DNA of 19,598 bases from NCBI GenBank assembly GCA_023249205.1, contig JAHFDC010000001.1, positions 1 through 19,598 on the forward strand. The letters are read 5' to 3'. The notes beneath the pieces are model-generated. The model made no database searches. It saw only the letters and a list, made by a program, of their open reading frames with translations, and was not told the origin of the DNA. Below are positions 1 through 7,372 of the stretch, piece after piece. The DNA comes from Candidatus Methylomirabilota bacterium (GTDB lineage: Bacteria > Methylomirabilota > Methylomirabilia > Methylomirabilales > JACPAU01). Position 1 is the stretch's first letter. Each line of letters begins with the position of its first letter. Position numbers and translations under genes: made by a program.

Positions 1-721
1 ACTCCTCCAGGCTCAGCCGGCCGCGCCCCCCGTCCCCGGCCGCCCGCGCCCGGAGGAAGGTGAGGCGCTCGCCATAGTCCGGCAGGGAGATTTCCACCGC
101 CTCCACCCGGGAGGCGCCGTCCCGCAGGCGCCGGTGCAGATCGCTCAGGGCACTGGCCACAAGGAGGATCACCGTGCCGACGGCGGCCAGGCGTGGCTCC
201 TCCGCCCAACGCAGGAGGGCGACCAGGGTCGCCCGGTCCTCCTCCGAGAGCGCCGCCAGTTCCGCCGCCGGCGCCAACGTCTCGGCGAACTCCAGGATGA
301 GGAGGACGCGCTCCTGCTCCTCGTCCTGGAGGCAGAAACTCCGCAGCGCGCGGTCCAGCAGCGGGATCACCTGGGCAGGCGCGGTGGGGAGGCGGCGCGT
401 CCCGCCGGGCTCGCCCAGCGCCTCCGCGATCCGCGCCCGGTGCGCGTCGGGGGACGCCGGCGGCGGGAGCCCGTAGCCGACGAGATCCCGGAACCGGGTC
501 TCCGTCGGACTGTCCCCGAAGGAGAGGCCGCCGGAGCGGTCGTAGCAGATGACGCGCGCCCGGTGGCCGAACCGGCGGGTGAGGAACGTGCGGAGCGGGA
601 CGAAGTCCCCGCCGAGGGGAACGTAGTCCGCGACGCTTCCGTGCAGGAGGAAAACCGAGCCGGTCTTTGCCTCGACCTTGGCCTGAAGGGGGGCCTCCCA
701 GGCCGGGGAACTATCGTTCAT
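1..721 (-). CDS. AAA-ATPase-like protein, N-terminal part (partial, runs off the left edge)
   Basis: An open frame reads leftward from an ATG at 721 for 240 codons without a stop and leaves the window, so the C-terminal part is missing. The visible part begins MNDSSPAWEAPLQAKVEAKT and continues with a segment around residues 20-30 (SVFLLHGSVADYVPL). A hydrophobic strand ending in acidic residues (VLLILEFAET) resembles a Walker B strand, and a later VILLVASAL strand is followed by a conserved-looking LPDYGERLTFLRA. This pattern matches the nucleotide-binding-fold-like N-terminal half of a group of bacterial AAA proteins whose working AAA module lies further C-terminal. No Walker A motif is visible in this part. 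A strong sigma70-type promoter lies upstream (768-797). Family assignment is from recall of the pattern; the existence of the gene is more certain than its function. Confidence 0.7.
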   Translation of the reverse strand, partial: MNDSSPAWEAPLQAKVEAKTGSVFLLHGSVADYVPLGGDFVPLRTFLTRRFGHRARVICYDRSGGLSFGDSPTETRFRDLVGYGLPPPASPDAHRARIAEALGEPGGTRRLPTAPAQVIPLLDRALRSFCLQDEEQERVLLILEFAETLAPAAELAALSEEDRATLVALLRWAEEPRLAAVGTVILLVASALSDLHRRLRDGASRVEAVEISLPDYGERLTFLRARAAGDGGRGRLSLEE

Positions 722-767
722 GTCTCGCCCCGGGTCTCCCTAACTAGTCGATTTTCTTACCTGAATC

Positions 768-797
768 ACTATAGCGGAGAGCGCCTGCCCGTGTCAA
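768..797 (-). promoter_or_regulatory. sigma70-type promoter for the AAA-like gene
   Basis: On the minus strand a perfect -35 box TTGACA (792-797) is followed after 18 nt by TATAGT (768-773), five of six matches to the -10 consensus. Transcription would start near 761, leaving a leader of about 40 nt before the ATG at 721. The leader contains a purine-rich AGGGAG at 736-741, somewhat far (14 nt) from the start. No comparably good promoter was found here on the plus strand for the divergent peptidase gene. Confidence 0.65.
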
Positions 798-832
798 CGG
801 CGCCGCGGCTGTTCGGGGGGCTCGCCTTGACA

Positions 833-836
833 GAGG
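833..836 (+). promoter_or_regulatory. ribosome binding site supporting a TTG start at 844
   Basis: GAGG at 833-836 lies 7 nt before a TTG at 844 that opens the M23 peptidase frame. The alternative ATG at 865 has no purine-rich sequence at the usual distance. This favours the TTG, but the signal peptide is acceptable from either start. Confidence 0.45.
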
Positions 837-843
837 ATGGCGG

Positions 844-1758
844 TTGTGTTTTCCTCACCGGGCGATGCGCCGGAACGTGCCCGTCCGCCCCAGGGTCCTC
901 ATCGCCGCGGCCGCCCTGCTCCTCCTGCCCCAGGTAGCGGGGGCGGTCCTCTCGGCGACGGTCTCTCCCCCAGAGGTACGCCAGGGGGAGATCCTGGTCG
1001 TGCGGGTCACCATCCCCGAGGCACCCGAGACCCTCGAGGGAACCTTTGCCGGCCGACCCCTCGTCTTCGTCGCGGAGGCGGACGGGACCTACCGTGCCCT
1101 CGTTGGAATTGACCTGGCCCATCCCCCGGGGACCTATGCGGTCACCCTCCACTGGCGCCCGCCGCAGGCCCAGCTGACCCGGGCGCTGCCGGTCCTGGTG
1201 CGGGACGGCGCCTTCCCGACTCAGCGGCTCACCCTCCCCCCACGGATGGTGGACCCGGATCCGGCGGACCTCGCGCGCATCCGGGAGGAGCAGGAGTTGC
1301 TCGAGGCCCTTTTCACCCAGCCGGACACGACCGCTCACTTCGCCGGGCCGTTCGTTCTCCCCCTCGACTCCGCCTTCCCATCCGCCGGAACCTTCGGCGG
1401 CCGTCGGATTCTCAACGGACAACCCCGCAGCCCGCACACGGGGGAAGATTTCCCGGCCCCGGTAGGGACGCCGGTGCGGGCCACCAACCGGGGCCGGGTC
1501 GCCTACTCCGGCGAGATGTACTTCGCCGGCAGGAGCGTCGTCCTGGACCACGGCCTCGGCCTCTACACCCTCTACAACCACCTGGACAGCATCGCCGTGG
1601 AGTCGGGAGAGGTGGTCGCGCGGGGGCACCTCCTCGGACGGGTGGGGGCGACGGGGCGCGTCACGGGCCCACATCTGCACTGGGGCGCCCGCATCGGCCA
1701 AAGCCGCGTGGATCCCACGGCCCTCCTCCGGCTGTGGGACGCGCCCGGCTCACGGTAG
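844..1758 (+). CDS. secreted M23-family (LytM-type) peptidoglycan peptidase
   Basis: Predicted zinc metallopeptidase that cuts peptide cross-links of peptidoglycan outside the cytoplasm. Residue numbers count from the TTG at 844 (304 aa). A basic N-region and a hydrophobic stretch (about 18-34, ending VAGA) form a signal peptide. Residues about 35-120 form a beta-rich domain of the kind often found ahead of M23 catalytic domains. The M23 domain occupies about 165-295 and is complete: zinc ligands H198 and D202 (HTGED), H246 in YNHL, and the HLH pair H277/H279. All catalytic residues are present, in contrast to the EnvC-like protein at 17658-18869. An alternative ATG start at 865 gives 297 aa. 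The gene is divergent from the AAA-like gene and has no gene close downstream, so it is probably transcribed alone. Substrate is inferred from the family. Confidence 0.9.
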   Translation: MCFPHRAMRRNVPVRPRVLIAAAALLLLPQVAGAVLSATVSPPEVRQGEILVVRVTIPEAPETLEGTFAGRPLVFVAEADGTYRALVGIDLAHPPGTYAVTLHWRPPQAQLTRALPVLVRDGAFPTQRLTLPPRMVDPDPADLARIREEQELLEALFTQPDTTAHFAGPFVLPLDSAFPSAGTFGGRRILNGQPRSPHTGEDFPAPVGTPVRATNRGRVAYSGEMYFAGRSVVLDHGLGLYTLYNHLDSIAVESGEVVARGHLLGRVGATGRVTGPHLHWGARIGQSRVDPTALLRLWDAPGSR

Positions 1759-2026
1759 GATCCCTCCCTCCGGGGCACCCGCCACTTTCCAGGCCCCCAC
1801 ACCCATCCCCTCGCCTCTCCCGGTCGAATCCGGGATTCCCGCTGAGATGAAGTCACATTCTCGAACTTCAGAAGGCAGATCCTTACTCCCAATGCAAGGC
1901 CTCGCCTCACCCGTCTGTTCTCACTTTTACGGGTCTAGAGCAAGATTTTGTGATGCAACATAATAGACCGCAGTTGCTCGGGGAGAAGCCAGGGCGCTCA
2001 TGGGACCGTGGCGTCTCGGGGAAGAC
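1759..2026. other. non-coding gap between convergent genes, less GC-rich in its middle
   Basis: This 268-bp stretch separates the M23 gene from the convergent small gene at 2027-2401. No credible gene, tRNA or intrinsic terminator with a T-run was found. The part from about 1845 to 1975 is clearly richer in A and T than the surroundings. It contains a short hairpin (TCCCGG 1818-1823 with CCGGGA 1830-1835). It also holds two interlocked 6-bp inverted repeats: GGTCTA 1932-1937 with TAGACC 1964-1969, and GAGCAA 1938-1943 with TTGCTC 1974-1979. Their order would be pseudoknot-like if transcribed. The meaning is unknown. Confidence 0.5.
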
Positions 2027-2401
2027 TTACCCAGGTTGCTCGGTCGAGGGCGATGGACGTTCCGGGTGCCCACCTTTCACGACGCGGACGACCTCCGGGT
2101 TATCCACGAAGGCCTGGTAGGCCGCCATCGCGAAGGCAACCTCATCCCCCTCCTCCACCAGCAGGCGGACCTTCTCGCCGGCTTCACCCGTGAACGAGGC
2201 GAGCAGGGCCCCCCATTCCGTCTCCACCACGAGGCGCACCTGATCGGCCCGATCCACCTTCTGGATGATCTCCCCGACGATCAGGGTCTGCTTCGGCCGC
2301 CAGGCCTCGGGCAGGTACGGGGCCAGTCGCGGCGCCAGGAGCGCCGTCCCGACGATCCCCAGGGCAAGGCCAACCCCGAATGCCATGGGCCACTGGCGCA
2401 T
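2027..2401 (-). CDS. small membrane-anchored protein of unknown function (124 aa)
   Basis: The frame is open further upstream, but the ATG at 2401 is preferred: GGGAGG lies about 5 nt before it and a good promoter lies just beyond (2423-2451). The protein starts MRQWPMAFGVGLALG with one hydrophobic segment (about 6-24), consistent with an N-terminal membrane anchor or uncleaved signal. It is followed by a beta-rich soluble domain of about 75 residues (GEIIQKVDRADQVRLVVETE and onwards) and a Pro/Ser-rich tail. I do not recognise the family. The soluble part resembles a small oligonucleotide-binding-like or PRC-like barrel only in its strand pattern. It is divergent from the moxR-like gene with 134 bp between the starts, so the two may share regulation. 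Confidence 0.7.
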   Translation of the reverse strand: MRQWPMAFGVGLALGIVGTALLAPRLAPYLPEAWRPKQTLIVGEIIQKVDRADQVRLVVETEWGALLASFTGEAGEKVRLLVEEGDEVAFAMAAYQAFVDNPEVVRVVKGGHPERPSPSTEQPG

Positions 2402-2422
2402 GGGACCTCCCGGCGGGCGCTC

Positions 2423-2451
2423 ATCATATGGCTGCCCCCACCCCCGTTCAA
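2423..2451 (-). promoter_or_regulatory. sigma70-type promoter for the 124-aa protein gene
   Basis: On the minus strand TTGAAC (2446-2451, five of six to the -35 consensus) is followed after exactly 17 nt by TATGAT (2423-2428, five of six to the -10 consensus). The start of transcription would be near 2416, giving a leader of only about 15 nt that still holds the GGGAGG ribosome binding site. This supports the ATG at 2401 over any upstream start. Confidence 0.65.
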
Positions 2452-2522
2452 GGAAAATCCGCGGGTTCCCTGGTACGATTATTGCTCGCTCCGCCCCTGT
2501 CGTCCCGACTCGCGACCGTTGC

Positions 2523-2530
2523 GGGAGGAG
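2523..2530 (+). promoter_or_regulatory. ribosome binding site fixing the GTG start of the MoxR gene
   Basis: GGGAGGAG at 2523-2530 lies 5 nt before a GTG at 2536. This gives a MoxR protein of 313 aa, the usual family length. The open frame continues upstream to an ATG at 2380, but that extension is low-complexity and unlike MoxR proteins. Confidence 0.75.
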
Positions 2531-2535
2531 CCCAC

Positions 2536-3477
2536 GTGGCCGCGTCCCCCCCTTCATCCCTCCAGGAGAACCTCACCCGCCTTCGGGCGCACATTGAGCG
2601 GGTGCTGGTTGGCAAGCCGGAGCAGGTCCGGCTCGCCCTCATCGCGCTCTTCGCCCGCGGCCACCTGCTCATCGAGGATGTCCCGGGGGTGGGCAAGACC
2701 ACGCTGGCCCAGGGGCTTGCCCGCTCGCTCGGGTGCACGTTCCAGCGGATCCAGTTCACGTCCGACCTGCTCCCCTCCGACATCATCGGGGTCAACGTCT
2801 GGAGCCCTCAGGCCGGGATCTTCGAGTTCCGGCCGGGCCCGCTGTTCGCGCACATCGTCCTCGCCGACGAGATCAACCGGACCAGCCCGAAGACCCAGTC
2901 CTGTCTCCTCGAGGCGATGAACGAGGCGCAGGTCTCGCTGGACCACCAGACCTACCTCCTCCCCCAGCCCTTCATGGTGATCGCGACCCAGAACCCCCTC
3001 GAGTACCACGGGACCCACCCCCTCCCCGAATCCCAGTTGGACCGCTTCCTCATGCGGATCCACATCGGCTACCCGGCGCCCGAGGCGGAGCGGCGCATCG
3101 TGATGGGAGAGGTGGGGGGCGTCCTTCCGGACCTCCCGCCGATCCTCGAGGCTTCGGAGGTTTGCCGCCTCCAGGAGGCGGTCGAGCGGGTGCAGGTGGA
3201 TCCGGCTCTGGTGGAGTACGTGATGAGCATCGCGGCCGCCACGCGGAGCAGCGACGCCTTCGCCCTCGGGGCGAGCCCGCGCGCCGCCCGCGCCCTGTTC
3301 CGCGCAGCCCAGGCCGCGGCACTCCTGGCCGGCCGCTCCTATTGCGTCCCCGACGACATGAAAGCCCTGGCCATACCGGTGTTGGCCCACCGGCTCCTGC
3401 CAAGCGCCCGCGGCGAAGCCGCAGGGGGGGCCGAGCCGGCCCTCACGGCCGTCCTGGAAGGGATCCCGGTCCCCTAA
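2536..3477 (+). CDS. MoxR-family AAA+ ATPase
   Basis: Cytoplasmic AAA+ chaperone-like ATPase of the MoxR family, thought to assist assembly or activation of partner complexes encoded next to it. From the GTG at 2536 it is 313 aa. Walker A is at about 47-56 (EDVPGVGKTT) and Walker B at 107-114 (IVLADEIN). The region PKTQSCLLEAMNEAQVSL follows, then sensor 1 ATQNP at about 150-154 and the arginine-finger region ESQLDRF at about 166-171. A C-terminal lid domain carries ALGASPRAARAL. It is the first gene of a tight + strand set: DUF58 begins 11 nt after its stop and TgpA follows. The MoxR/DUF58/transglutaminase order is a widely recurring association. No clear promoter was found in the 134-bp divergent region on this strand. 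The precise substrate is unknown. Confidence 0.93.
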   Translation: MAASPPSSLQENLTRLRAHIERVLVGKPEQVRLALIALFARGHLLIEDVPGVGKTTLAQGLARSLGCTFQRIQFTSDLLPSDIIGVNVWSPQAGIFEFRPGPLFAHIVLADEINRTSPKTQSCLLEAMNEAQVSLDHQTYLLPQPFMVIATQNPLEYHGTHPLPESQLDRFLMRIHIGYPAPEAERRIVMGEVGGVLPDLPPILEASEVCRLQEAVERVQVDPALVEYVMSIAAATRSSDAFALGASPRAARALFRAAQAAALLAGRSYCVPDDMKALAIPVLAHRLLPSARGEAAGGAEPALTAVLEGIPVP

Positions 3478-3488
3478 CCGGGACAGCC

Positions 3489-4484
3489 ATGCGGCTCGGC
3501 TCCTTCCCCCGTGCCCTGCGTCCCACCCGGGAGGGCTGGGCCTTCCTGGGTCTCACGGTGCTCCTCGGCCTGTCCGCCCTGAACTCCGGAAACAACCTGC
3601 TGTACCTCGCCGTCGCCCTGATGCTCAGCCTCATCGTCCTCTCCGGCCTCCTCTCCGAGCAAGGATTCCGGAAGGTCCGAGTCAGCGTCTCCCTGCCCCG
3701 CCGCTGCTTCGCCGGCAGCCCGGCCGCCATCCGGATCACGGTGAAGAACGGCAAGCGTCGCCTCCCCTCCTACGCCCTGCAGGTCCGGCTGACGGACCGG
3801 CCCGTTTCCTTCCGCCTCCTGCGCCTCGGCCCCGGGGAGGCGACCACGGGGACCCTGCACCCCTCCTTCCCCCGCCGGGGGCTGCACCTGCTCCCGCCGC
3901 TCCGCCTGGCGACCCGCTACCCCTTCGGGCTCTTCGTCAAGAGCGCCCCCGCCGCCCCGTCGCGGCCGATCCTGGTCTTCCCGGCCCTCGCCCCCGGGGG
4001 GGCGGCCCCGCCGCAGGAGACCGGCGAGCGACGCGCGGCACGGCGGCGGGGAGCCGGTGGCGAGCTCTTCGACCTGCGCCCGTACCGGACCGGGGAGGAC
4101 ATGCGGCTCATCCACTGGCCCATCACGGCGAAGAAGGGCCGTCTCATGCTGCGGGAGATGGCCGCCGAGACCGGAGGGAGCCTCACCATCATCCTGGAGC
4201 GGCTCGCCGGCGCGAGCCCGGAGGCGGTGGAAGCGGACGTCAGCCGGGCGGCGGGGGCGGCGGTGGGCGCGTGCGCCACGGGTGTGGCGGTCTGCCTGCT
4301 CGCGGGCAGGCGCCAGGTCTCGTGGGGGACAGGGGAGCGCCATGCGGATCGGATCCTCCGCGAGCTGGCCCTCCTCGATGTCGCGGGCGACGGCCTGCCC
4401 GGCCCGGGGGAGACGCGCGTGCCAGGCGAGCGGGCGGGGGCGCTGCGGCTCATCCTCGGGGGCAGCAGACCGCCAGGAGACTGA
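3489..4484 (+). CDS. DUF58 domain-containing membrane protein
   Basis: 331 aa from the ATG at 3489, 11 nt after the MoxR stop. Two hydrophobic segments (about 17-32 and 37-55) anchor the N-terminus. They are followed by a beta-rich region (about 60-170) and the DUF58 core, with the signature around 199-227 (YRTGEDMRLIHWPITAKKGR), including the conserved HW and the KKG region. DUF58 proteins have a von Willebrand factor A-like fold and are regular partners of MoxR ATPases, with which they are thought to form a membrane-linked complex. No enzyme activity is established. The gene is followed almost directly by TgpA (ATG at 4487, 2 nt after the stop), so the three genes are very likely one operon with translational coupling. 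Confidence 0.9.
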   Translation: MRLGSFPRALRPTREGWAFLGLTVLLGLSALNSGNNLLYLAVALMLSLIVLSGLLSEQGFRKVRVSVSLPRRCFAGSPAAIRITVKNGKRRLPSYALQVRLTDRPVSFRLLRLGPGEATTGTLHPSFPRRGLHLLPPLRLATRYPFGLFVKSAPAAPSRPILVFPALAPGGAAPPQETGERRAARRRGAGGELFDLRPYRTGEDMRLIHWPITAKKGRLMLREMAAETGGSLTIILERLAGASPEAVEADVSRAAGAAVGACATGVAVCLLAGRRQVSWGTGERHADRILRELALLDVAGDGLPGPGETRVPGERAGALRLILGGSRPPGD

Positions 4485-4486
4485 GG

Positions 4487-6529
4487 ATGCCCTTCGACTC
4501 CGCCCTGAGGATGGTGCTCCTCCTGCTCGCGGAAAACGGCCTGGTGGCCCTCTGGCTCACGGGGGCGGTCCCGCTCCCCCTGGCGGCTGCCGCAGCCCTC
4601 TTGCTCGTCCTCGGATGGTGGGCCGAGCCGCTCAGGGCCAGTGGCGTTCCCCCCGCCCGGTTCCTCGCGGTGATCCCCATGCTGCTCGCCGCGGGGGCGG
4701 TCCTCGACTTCCTGCTCGTGGCCGAGGCGATTCTGACCGCCGTGACCCGCCTCCTGCTCGGCCTCACCCTCTATACCGCCTGGACGCTGCAGACGGCGAA
4801 GGACCGCTGGCGACTCGCGCTCCTGAGCATGATGGCCCTGGTGGCCGCCACGGGCCTGACGACCCGGCCGGCCTACCTGGCGGTCTTCGCGGCGGCCGGG
4901 CTGCTGCTCGTCTGGGCCCTCGCCCTCCTCCACCTCGAGGGGGAGGCCTCCCCCGGCGATGCCCTCCGGGCGCGCCGCGACGTGGCGACCGCCGGCTTCT
5001 TCCTGGGTACCGCTCTGCTCGCCCTCGCCGCCTTTGCCTTCACGGCCCTCTTCTTCATCCTGCTCCCGCGGCTGGGCGGCGGCGGCCTCGCCTTCCCCCG
5101 GGGCGAGGGGGGGAGCGTGACTGGTTTCACGGAGCGCGTCACGCTCGGGACCTTCGGCCGCTTGAGCCAGGACGGTACCGTCGTCCTCCGGGTCACCTTC
5201 CCCGAGGGCCGGCCGGCCGGGCGCCTCTACTGGCGTGGACTCGCCCTGGACACCTTCAACGGGGAGGCCTGGGACCAGAGCGACGGCCGGCGCTTCCCGC
5301 TTCTGACCCGCCCGGATGGGTTCACGCCGGTCTCGCGCCCGCGCTCCACCCGGGTCCTCCGCCAGGAGATCTTCCGGGAGGCCCTGGAGAGCCGGATCCT
5401 GTTCGGCGCACCCTGGCCCGTGGGCCTCGCCGGGCTGCCGCCCGGACTCACGCGCGATGTGGGAGGCGCCCTCTACCTGCCTCCGGGGCCGGCCGCCCCG
5501 CTCCAGTACGTAGCCCTCTCGGACCCGGTACCGCCCGGGCAGGGGCTCGCAGACCTCCCGGCTCCCGAGCGAAGGCGGTATCTCACCCTCCCGCCCCTCA
5601 GCCGCACCATCCACGCCCTGGCCCGAGAGGTGGCGGGCGATGACGCGCCGGCCGCCGAGGCGGCAGCCCGGCTGCAAGCCTACCTCTCCTCCCAGTTCAC
5701 TTACAGCGTGGACCTTGACCGGCCGGCGGGACGGGATATTCTGGAGGATTTTTTCTTCGGGAGGCGGGAGGGGTACTGCGAGTTCTTCGCGACCGCGCTC
5801 ACCATCCTGCTCAGAAGCCGGGGGATCCCGGCGCGGCTCGTGGTGGGCTACGTGGATGGTGCCTGGAACGAGTACGGGGAGTACCTGGCGGTGCGGCAGT
5901 TGGATGCCCACGCCTGGGTGGAGGCCTTCCTACCGGGCGAGGGGTGGCGGACGCTGGATCCCTCGCCCCGGGCTGCGTTCGACGCGGCCCAGCCGGCTCC
6001 GCGCCTCGGGGCGGCCGGGCGGTACCTGGATTTCCTCTGGCTCCGGTGGAACCGCTACGTGGTAGGCTTCTCGGCTGCGGACCAGTTCGGGCTGGCCCTC
6101 CGGGTGCGGGGCGACTCCCTGGCCTGGCGCGAACAGGTCGGTCGGAGGTGGGAGCGGCTGCGGGCGCAATCCCCTGCGGCCCGGCCCGCCCTCCTGCTTG
6201 CCCTGGCGGCCGGGGTAGCGACGGCCGGCCTTCTCCTCTGGCGCACGCGGCCCCGGAGCTGGGCCGGCCGGTTCGGCGCCCCCCCGGTCCCCTTCTACAC
6301 CCTCGCGCTCCGGCGCCTCCGGCGTGCCGGGTTCCTCAGGCTTCCCGCCACGACACCGGCCGAGTTCGCCGAGCAGGTGGTGCAGCAGGGGGGCGAGGCC
6401 TTCGTGCCGCTCAGGGAACTCACGACCGCCTACTACGCCGCCCGCTTCGGGGGCGTGCGCCTGCCGCCAGAGGTGGTCACCCGCCTACTCGACCTCGCCC
6501 GGACGCTCCCCCGCCGGCCCTCCCGCTGA
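4487..6529 (+). CDS. TgpA-like membrane transglutaminase (DUF3488 / transglutaminase core / DUF4129)
   Basis: 680 aa from the ATG at 4487, with AGGAG at 4475-4479 as ribosome binding site. The N-terminal part (about 8-195) holds five to seven membrane segments (DUF3488-type). The extracytoplasmic transglutaminase-like domain has a complete Cys-His-Asp triad: C431 in REGYCEFFA, H475 in LDAHAWVE and D491 in WRTLDPSP. A further membrane segment (about 564-585) is followed by a cytoplasmic C-terminal domain of about 95 residues, matching the DUF4129 position in TgpA. TgpA of Pseudomonas aeruginosa has this architecture; a role at the envelope is established there but the substrate is uncertain. 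The last 45 bp overlap, on the opposite strand, the end of the small zinc-ribbon gene (6485-6706). Confidence 0.93.
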   Translation: MPFDSALRMVLLLLAENGLVALWLTGAVPLPLAAAAALLLVLGWWAEPLRASGVPPARFLAVIPMLLAAGAVLDFLLVAEAILTAVTRLLLGLTLYTAWTLQTAKDRWRLALLSMMALVAATGLTTRPAYLAVFAAAGLLLVWALALLHLEGEASPGDALRARRDVATAGFFLGTALLALAAFAFTALFFILLPRLGGGGLAFPRGEGGSVTGFTERVTLGTFGRLSQDGTVVLRVTFPEGRPAGRLYWRGLALDTFNGEAWDQSDGRRFPLLTRPDGFTPVSRPRSTRVLRQEIFREALESRILFGAPWPVGLAGLPPGLTRDVGGALYLPPGPAAPLQYVALSDPVPPGQGLADLPAPERRRYLTLPPLSRTIHALAREVAGDDAPAAEAAARLQAYLSSQFTYSVDLDRPAGRDILEDFFFGRREGYCEFFATALTILLRSRGIPARLVVGYVDGAWNEYGEYLAVRQLDAHAWVEAFLPGEGWRTLDPSPRAAFDAAQPAPRLGAAGRYLDFLWLRWNRYVVGFSAADQFGLALRVRGDSLAWREQVGRRWERLRAQSPAARPALLLALAAGVATAGLLLWRTRPRSWAGRFGAPPVPFYTLALRRLRRAGFLRLPATTPAEFAEQVVQQGGEAFVPLRELTTAYYAARFGGVRLPPEVVTRLLDLARTLPRRPSR

Positions 6530-6706
6530 GCCTCCTCGACGGACGCGGTAGGTCTCCACGCAGCGGGGGCAGGCGCCGTCCTCCGCCACCCACTCCGGGT
6601 GCTGGCGCTTGACCCGCGCGATGAGCCAGCGCTCCGTCTCGGCGTGCAGGAAGCGAAGCCGCTCGTCCACGGTGTTCCCGCAGACCGGGCACTGGTACGT
6701 CGTCAT
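6485..6706 (-). CDS. small zinc-ribbon protein of unknown function (73 aa)
   Basis: Start ATG at 6706 overlaps the rpe stop (ATGA, 4 nt), a typical sign of translational coupling, so this is the last gene of the minus-strand operon. The protein has a CPVCG pair near the N-terminus (C6, C9) and a CPRC pair around residues 46-49. Together they form a likely four-cysteine zinc site. Between them is a helical segment rich in charged and aromatic residues (RFLHAETERWLIARVKRQHP). The C-terminal tail is Gly/Arg-rich and low in complexity. Its last 45 bp run antisense to the end of the TgpA gene. A plausible alternative is that the real protein is shorter, but the coupled start and the paired cysteines support a gene. 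The function is not recognised. Confidence 0.7.
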   Translation of the reverse strand: MTTYQCPVCGNTVDERLRFLHAETERWLIARVKRQHPEWVAEDGACPRCVETYRVRRGGSAGGPAGERPGEVE

Positions 6707-7362
6707 GATGCCCCCTTCAGCCGCCGCCGGATCTCCCGGAGGCTGGCGGCCGGGTCCGGGCTGCCAAAGACCGCGGAGCCGATCACCAGGATGGAGGCGC
6801 CGGCGGCGGCGACCGCCCGGCAGTTCTCGGGTTTGATCCCGCCATCCACCTCGAGTTCGCAGGCCGCCCCGAGCGCCTGCAAACGCCCCCGGGCCGCCGC
6901 GATCTTCCCCTCCACGAAGGGGATGAACTGCTGCCCCCCGAACCCCGGGTTCACCGACATGAGCAGGACGAGGTCGCAGTCGCCCAGGACCTGCTCCGAG
7001 TGGTCGAAGGGGGTAGAGGGGTTCAGGGCCACTCCGGCCCTCGCCCCCGCCTCCCGGATCCGCTGGAGGGTCCGATGCAGATGAGGACAGACCTCGACGT
7101 GCACCGTGACCCCGTCCGCCCCCGCCTCCACGAAGGGGGCGACGTGCTGATCGGGATTTCGGACCATGAGGTGCACATCCAGGAAGAGGCGGGTCCGCCG
7201 CCGGATGGCCCGCACCACCTCGGCCCCGAAGGAGATGGGGGGGACGAAGTGCCCGTCCATGACATCCAGGTGGAGGAGGTCGGCCTCCCCCTCCACGGCG
7301 GCGATCTGTTCCGCCAGGCGACCGAAATCGGCGCTCAGGATGGACGGGGCCAGTTTCGCCAT
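6703..7362 (-). CDS. rpe: ribulose-phosphate 3-epimerase
   Basis: Cytoplasmic enzyme interconverting ribulose 5-phosphate and xylulose 5-phosphate (pentose phosphate pathway, Calvin cycle). 219 aa, the normal family length for a complete TIM barrel. Key parts seen: APSILSADF at the start with S7; HLDVMDG with metal-binding H31 and D33; DVHLMV with H64; VNPGFGGQ at about 137-144; and VDGG with D173. The metal ligands and catalytic aspartates are all present. It starts 10 nt after the PASTA gene stop and couples to the zinc-ribbon gene downstream. The placement after fmt-rsmB recalls the rpe position at the end of the Firmicutes prkC locus. Confidence 0.97.
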   Translation of the reverse strand: MAKLAPSILSADFGRLAEQIAAVEGEADLLHLDVMDGHFVPPISFGAEVVRAIRRRTRLFLDVHLMVRNPDQHVAPFVEAGADGVTVHVEVCPHLHRTLQRIREAGARAGVALNPSTPFDHSEQVLGDCDLVLLMSVNPGFGGQQFIPFVEGKIAAARGRLQALGAACELEVDGGIKPENCRAVAAAGASILVIGSAVFGSPDPAASLREIRRRLKGAS

Positions 7363-7372
7363 GGGGCTTCTG

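Noticed and set aside
827..855. TTGACA at 827-832 as plus-strand promoter for the M23 gene
   Set aside because: No -10-like sequence lies 15-19 nt downstream (that spot reads TTTTCC), and transcription from it would start after the best-supported start codon.
134..937. plus-strand frame opposite the AAA-like gene and across the divergent promoter
   Set aside because: Protein is Arg/Gly/Glu low-complexity without motifs and would span the minus-strand promoter and the M23 start region. The minus-strand reading has family-like strands.
1818..1835. tRNA T-arm-like sequence (stem around TCGAAT)
   Set aside because: The loop is 6 nt instead of 7, there is no matching acceptor, D or anticodon arm on either strand within 80 nt, and no CCA end. 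It is only a small hairpin.
3917..5911. long minus-strand open frame (664 codons) opposite DUF58 and TgpA
   Set aside because: Translation is low-complexity, rich in Gly/Arg/Glu/Pro with no family motif. Long antisense frames are expected in G/C-rich coding DNA, and both plus-strand genes here are secure.
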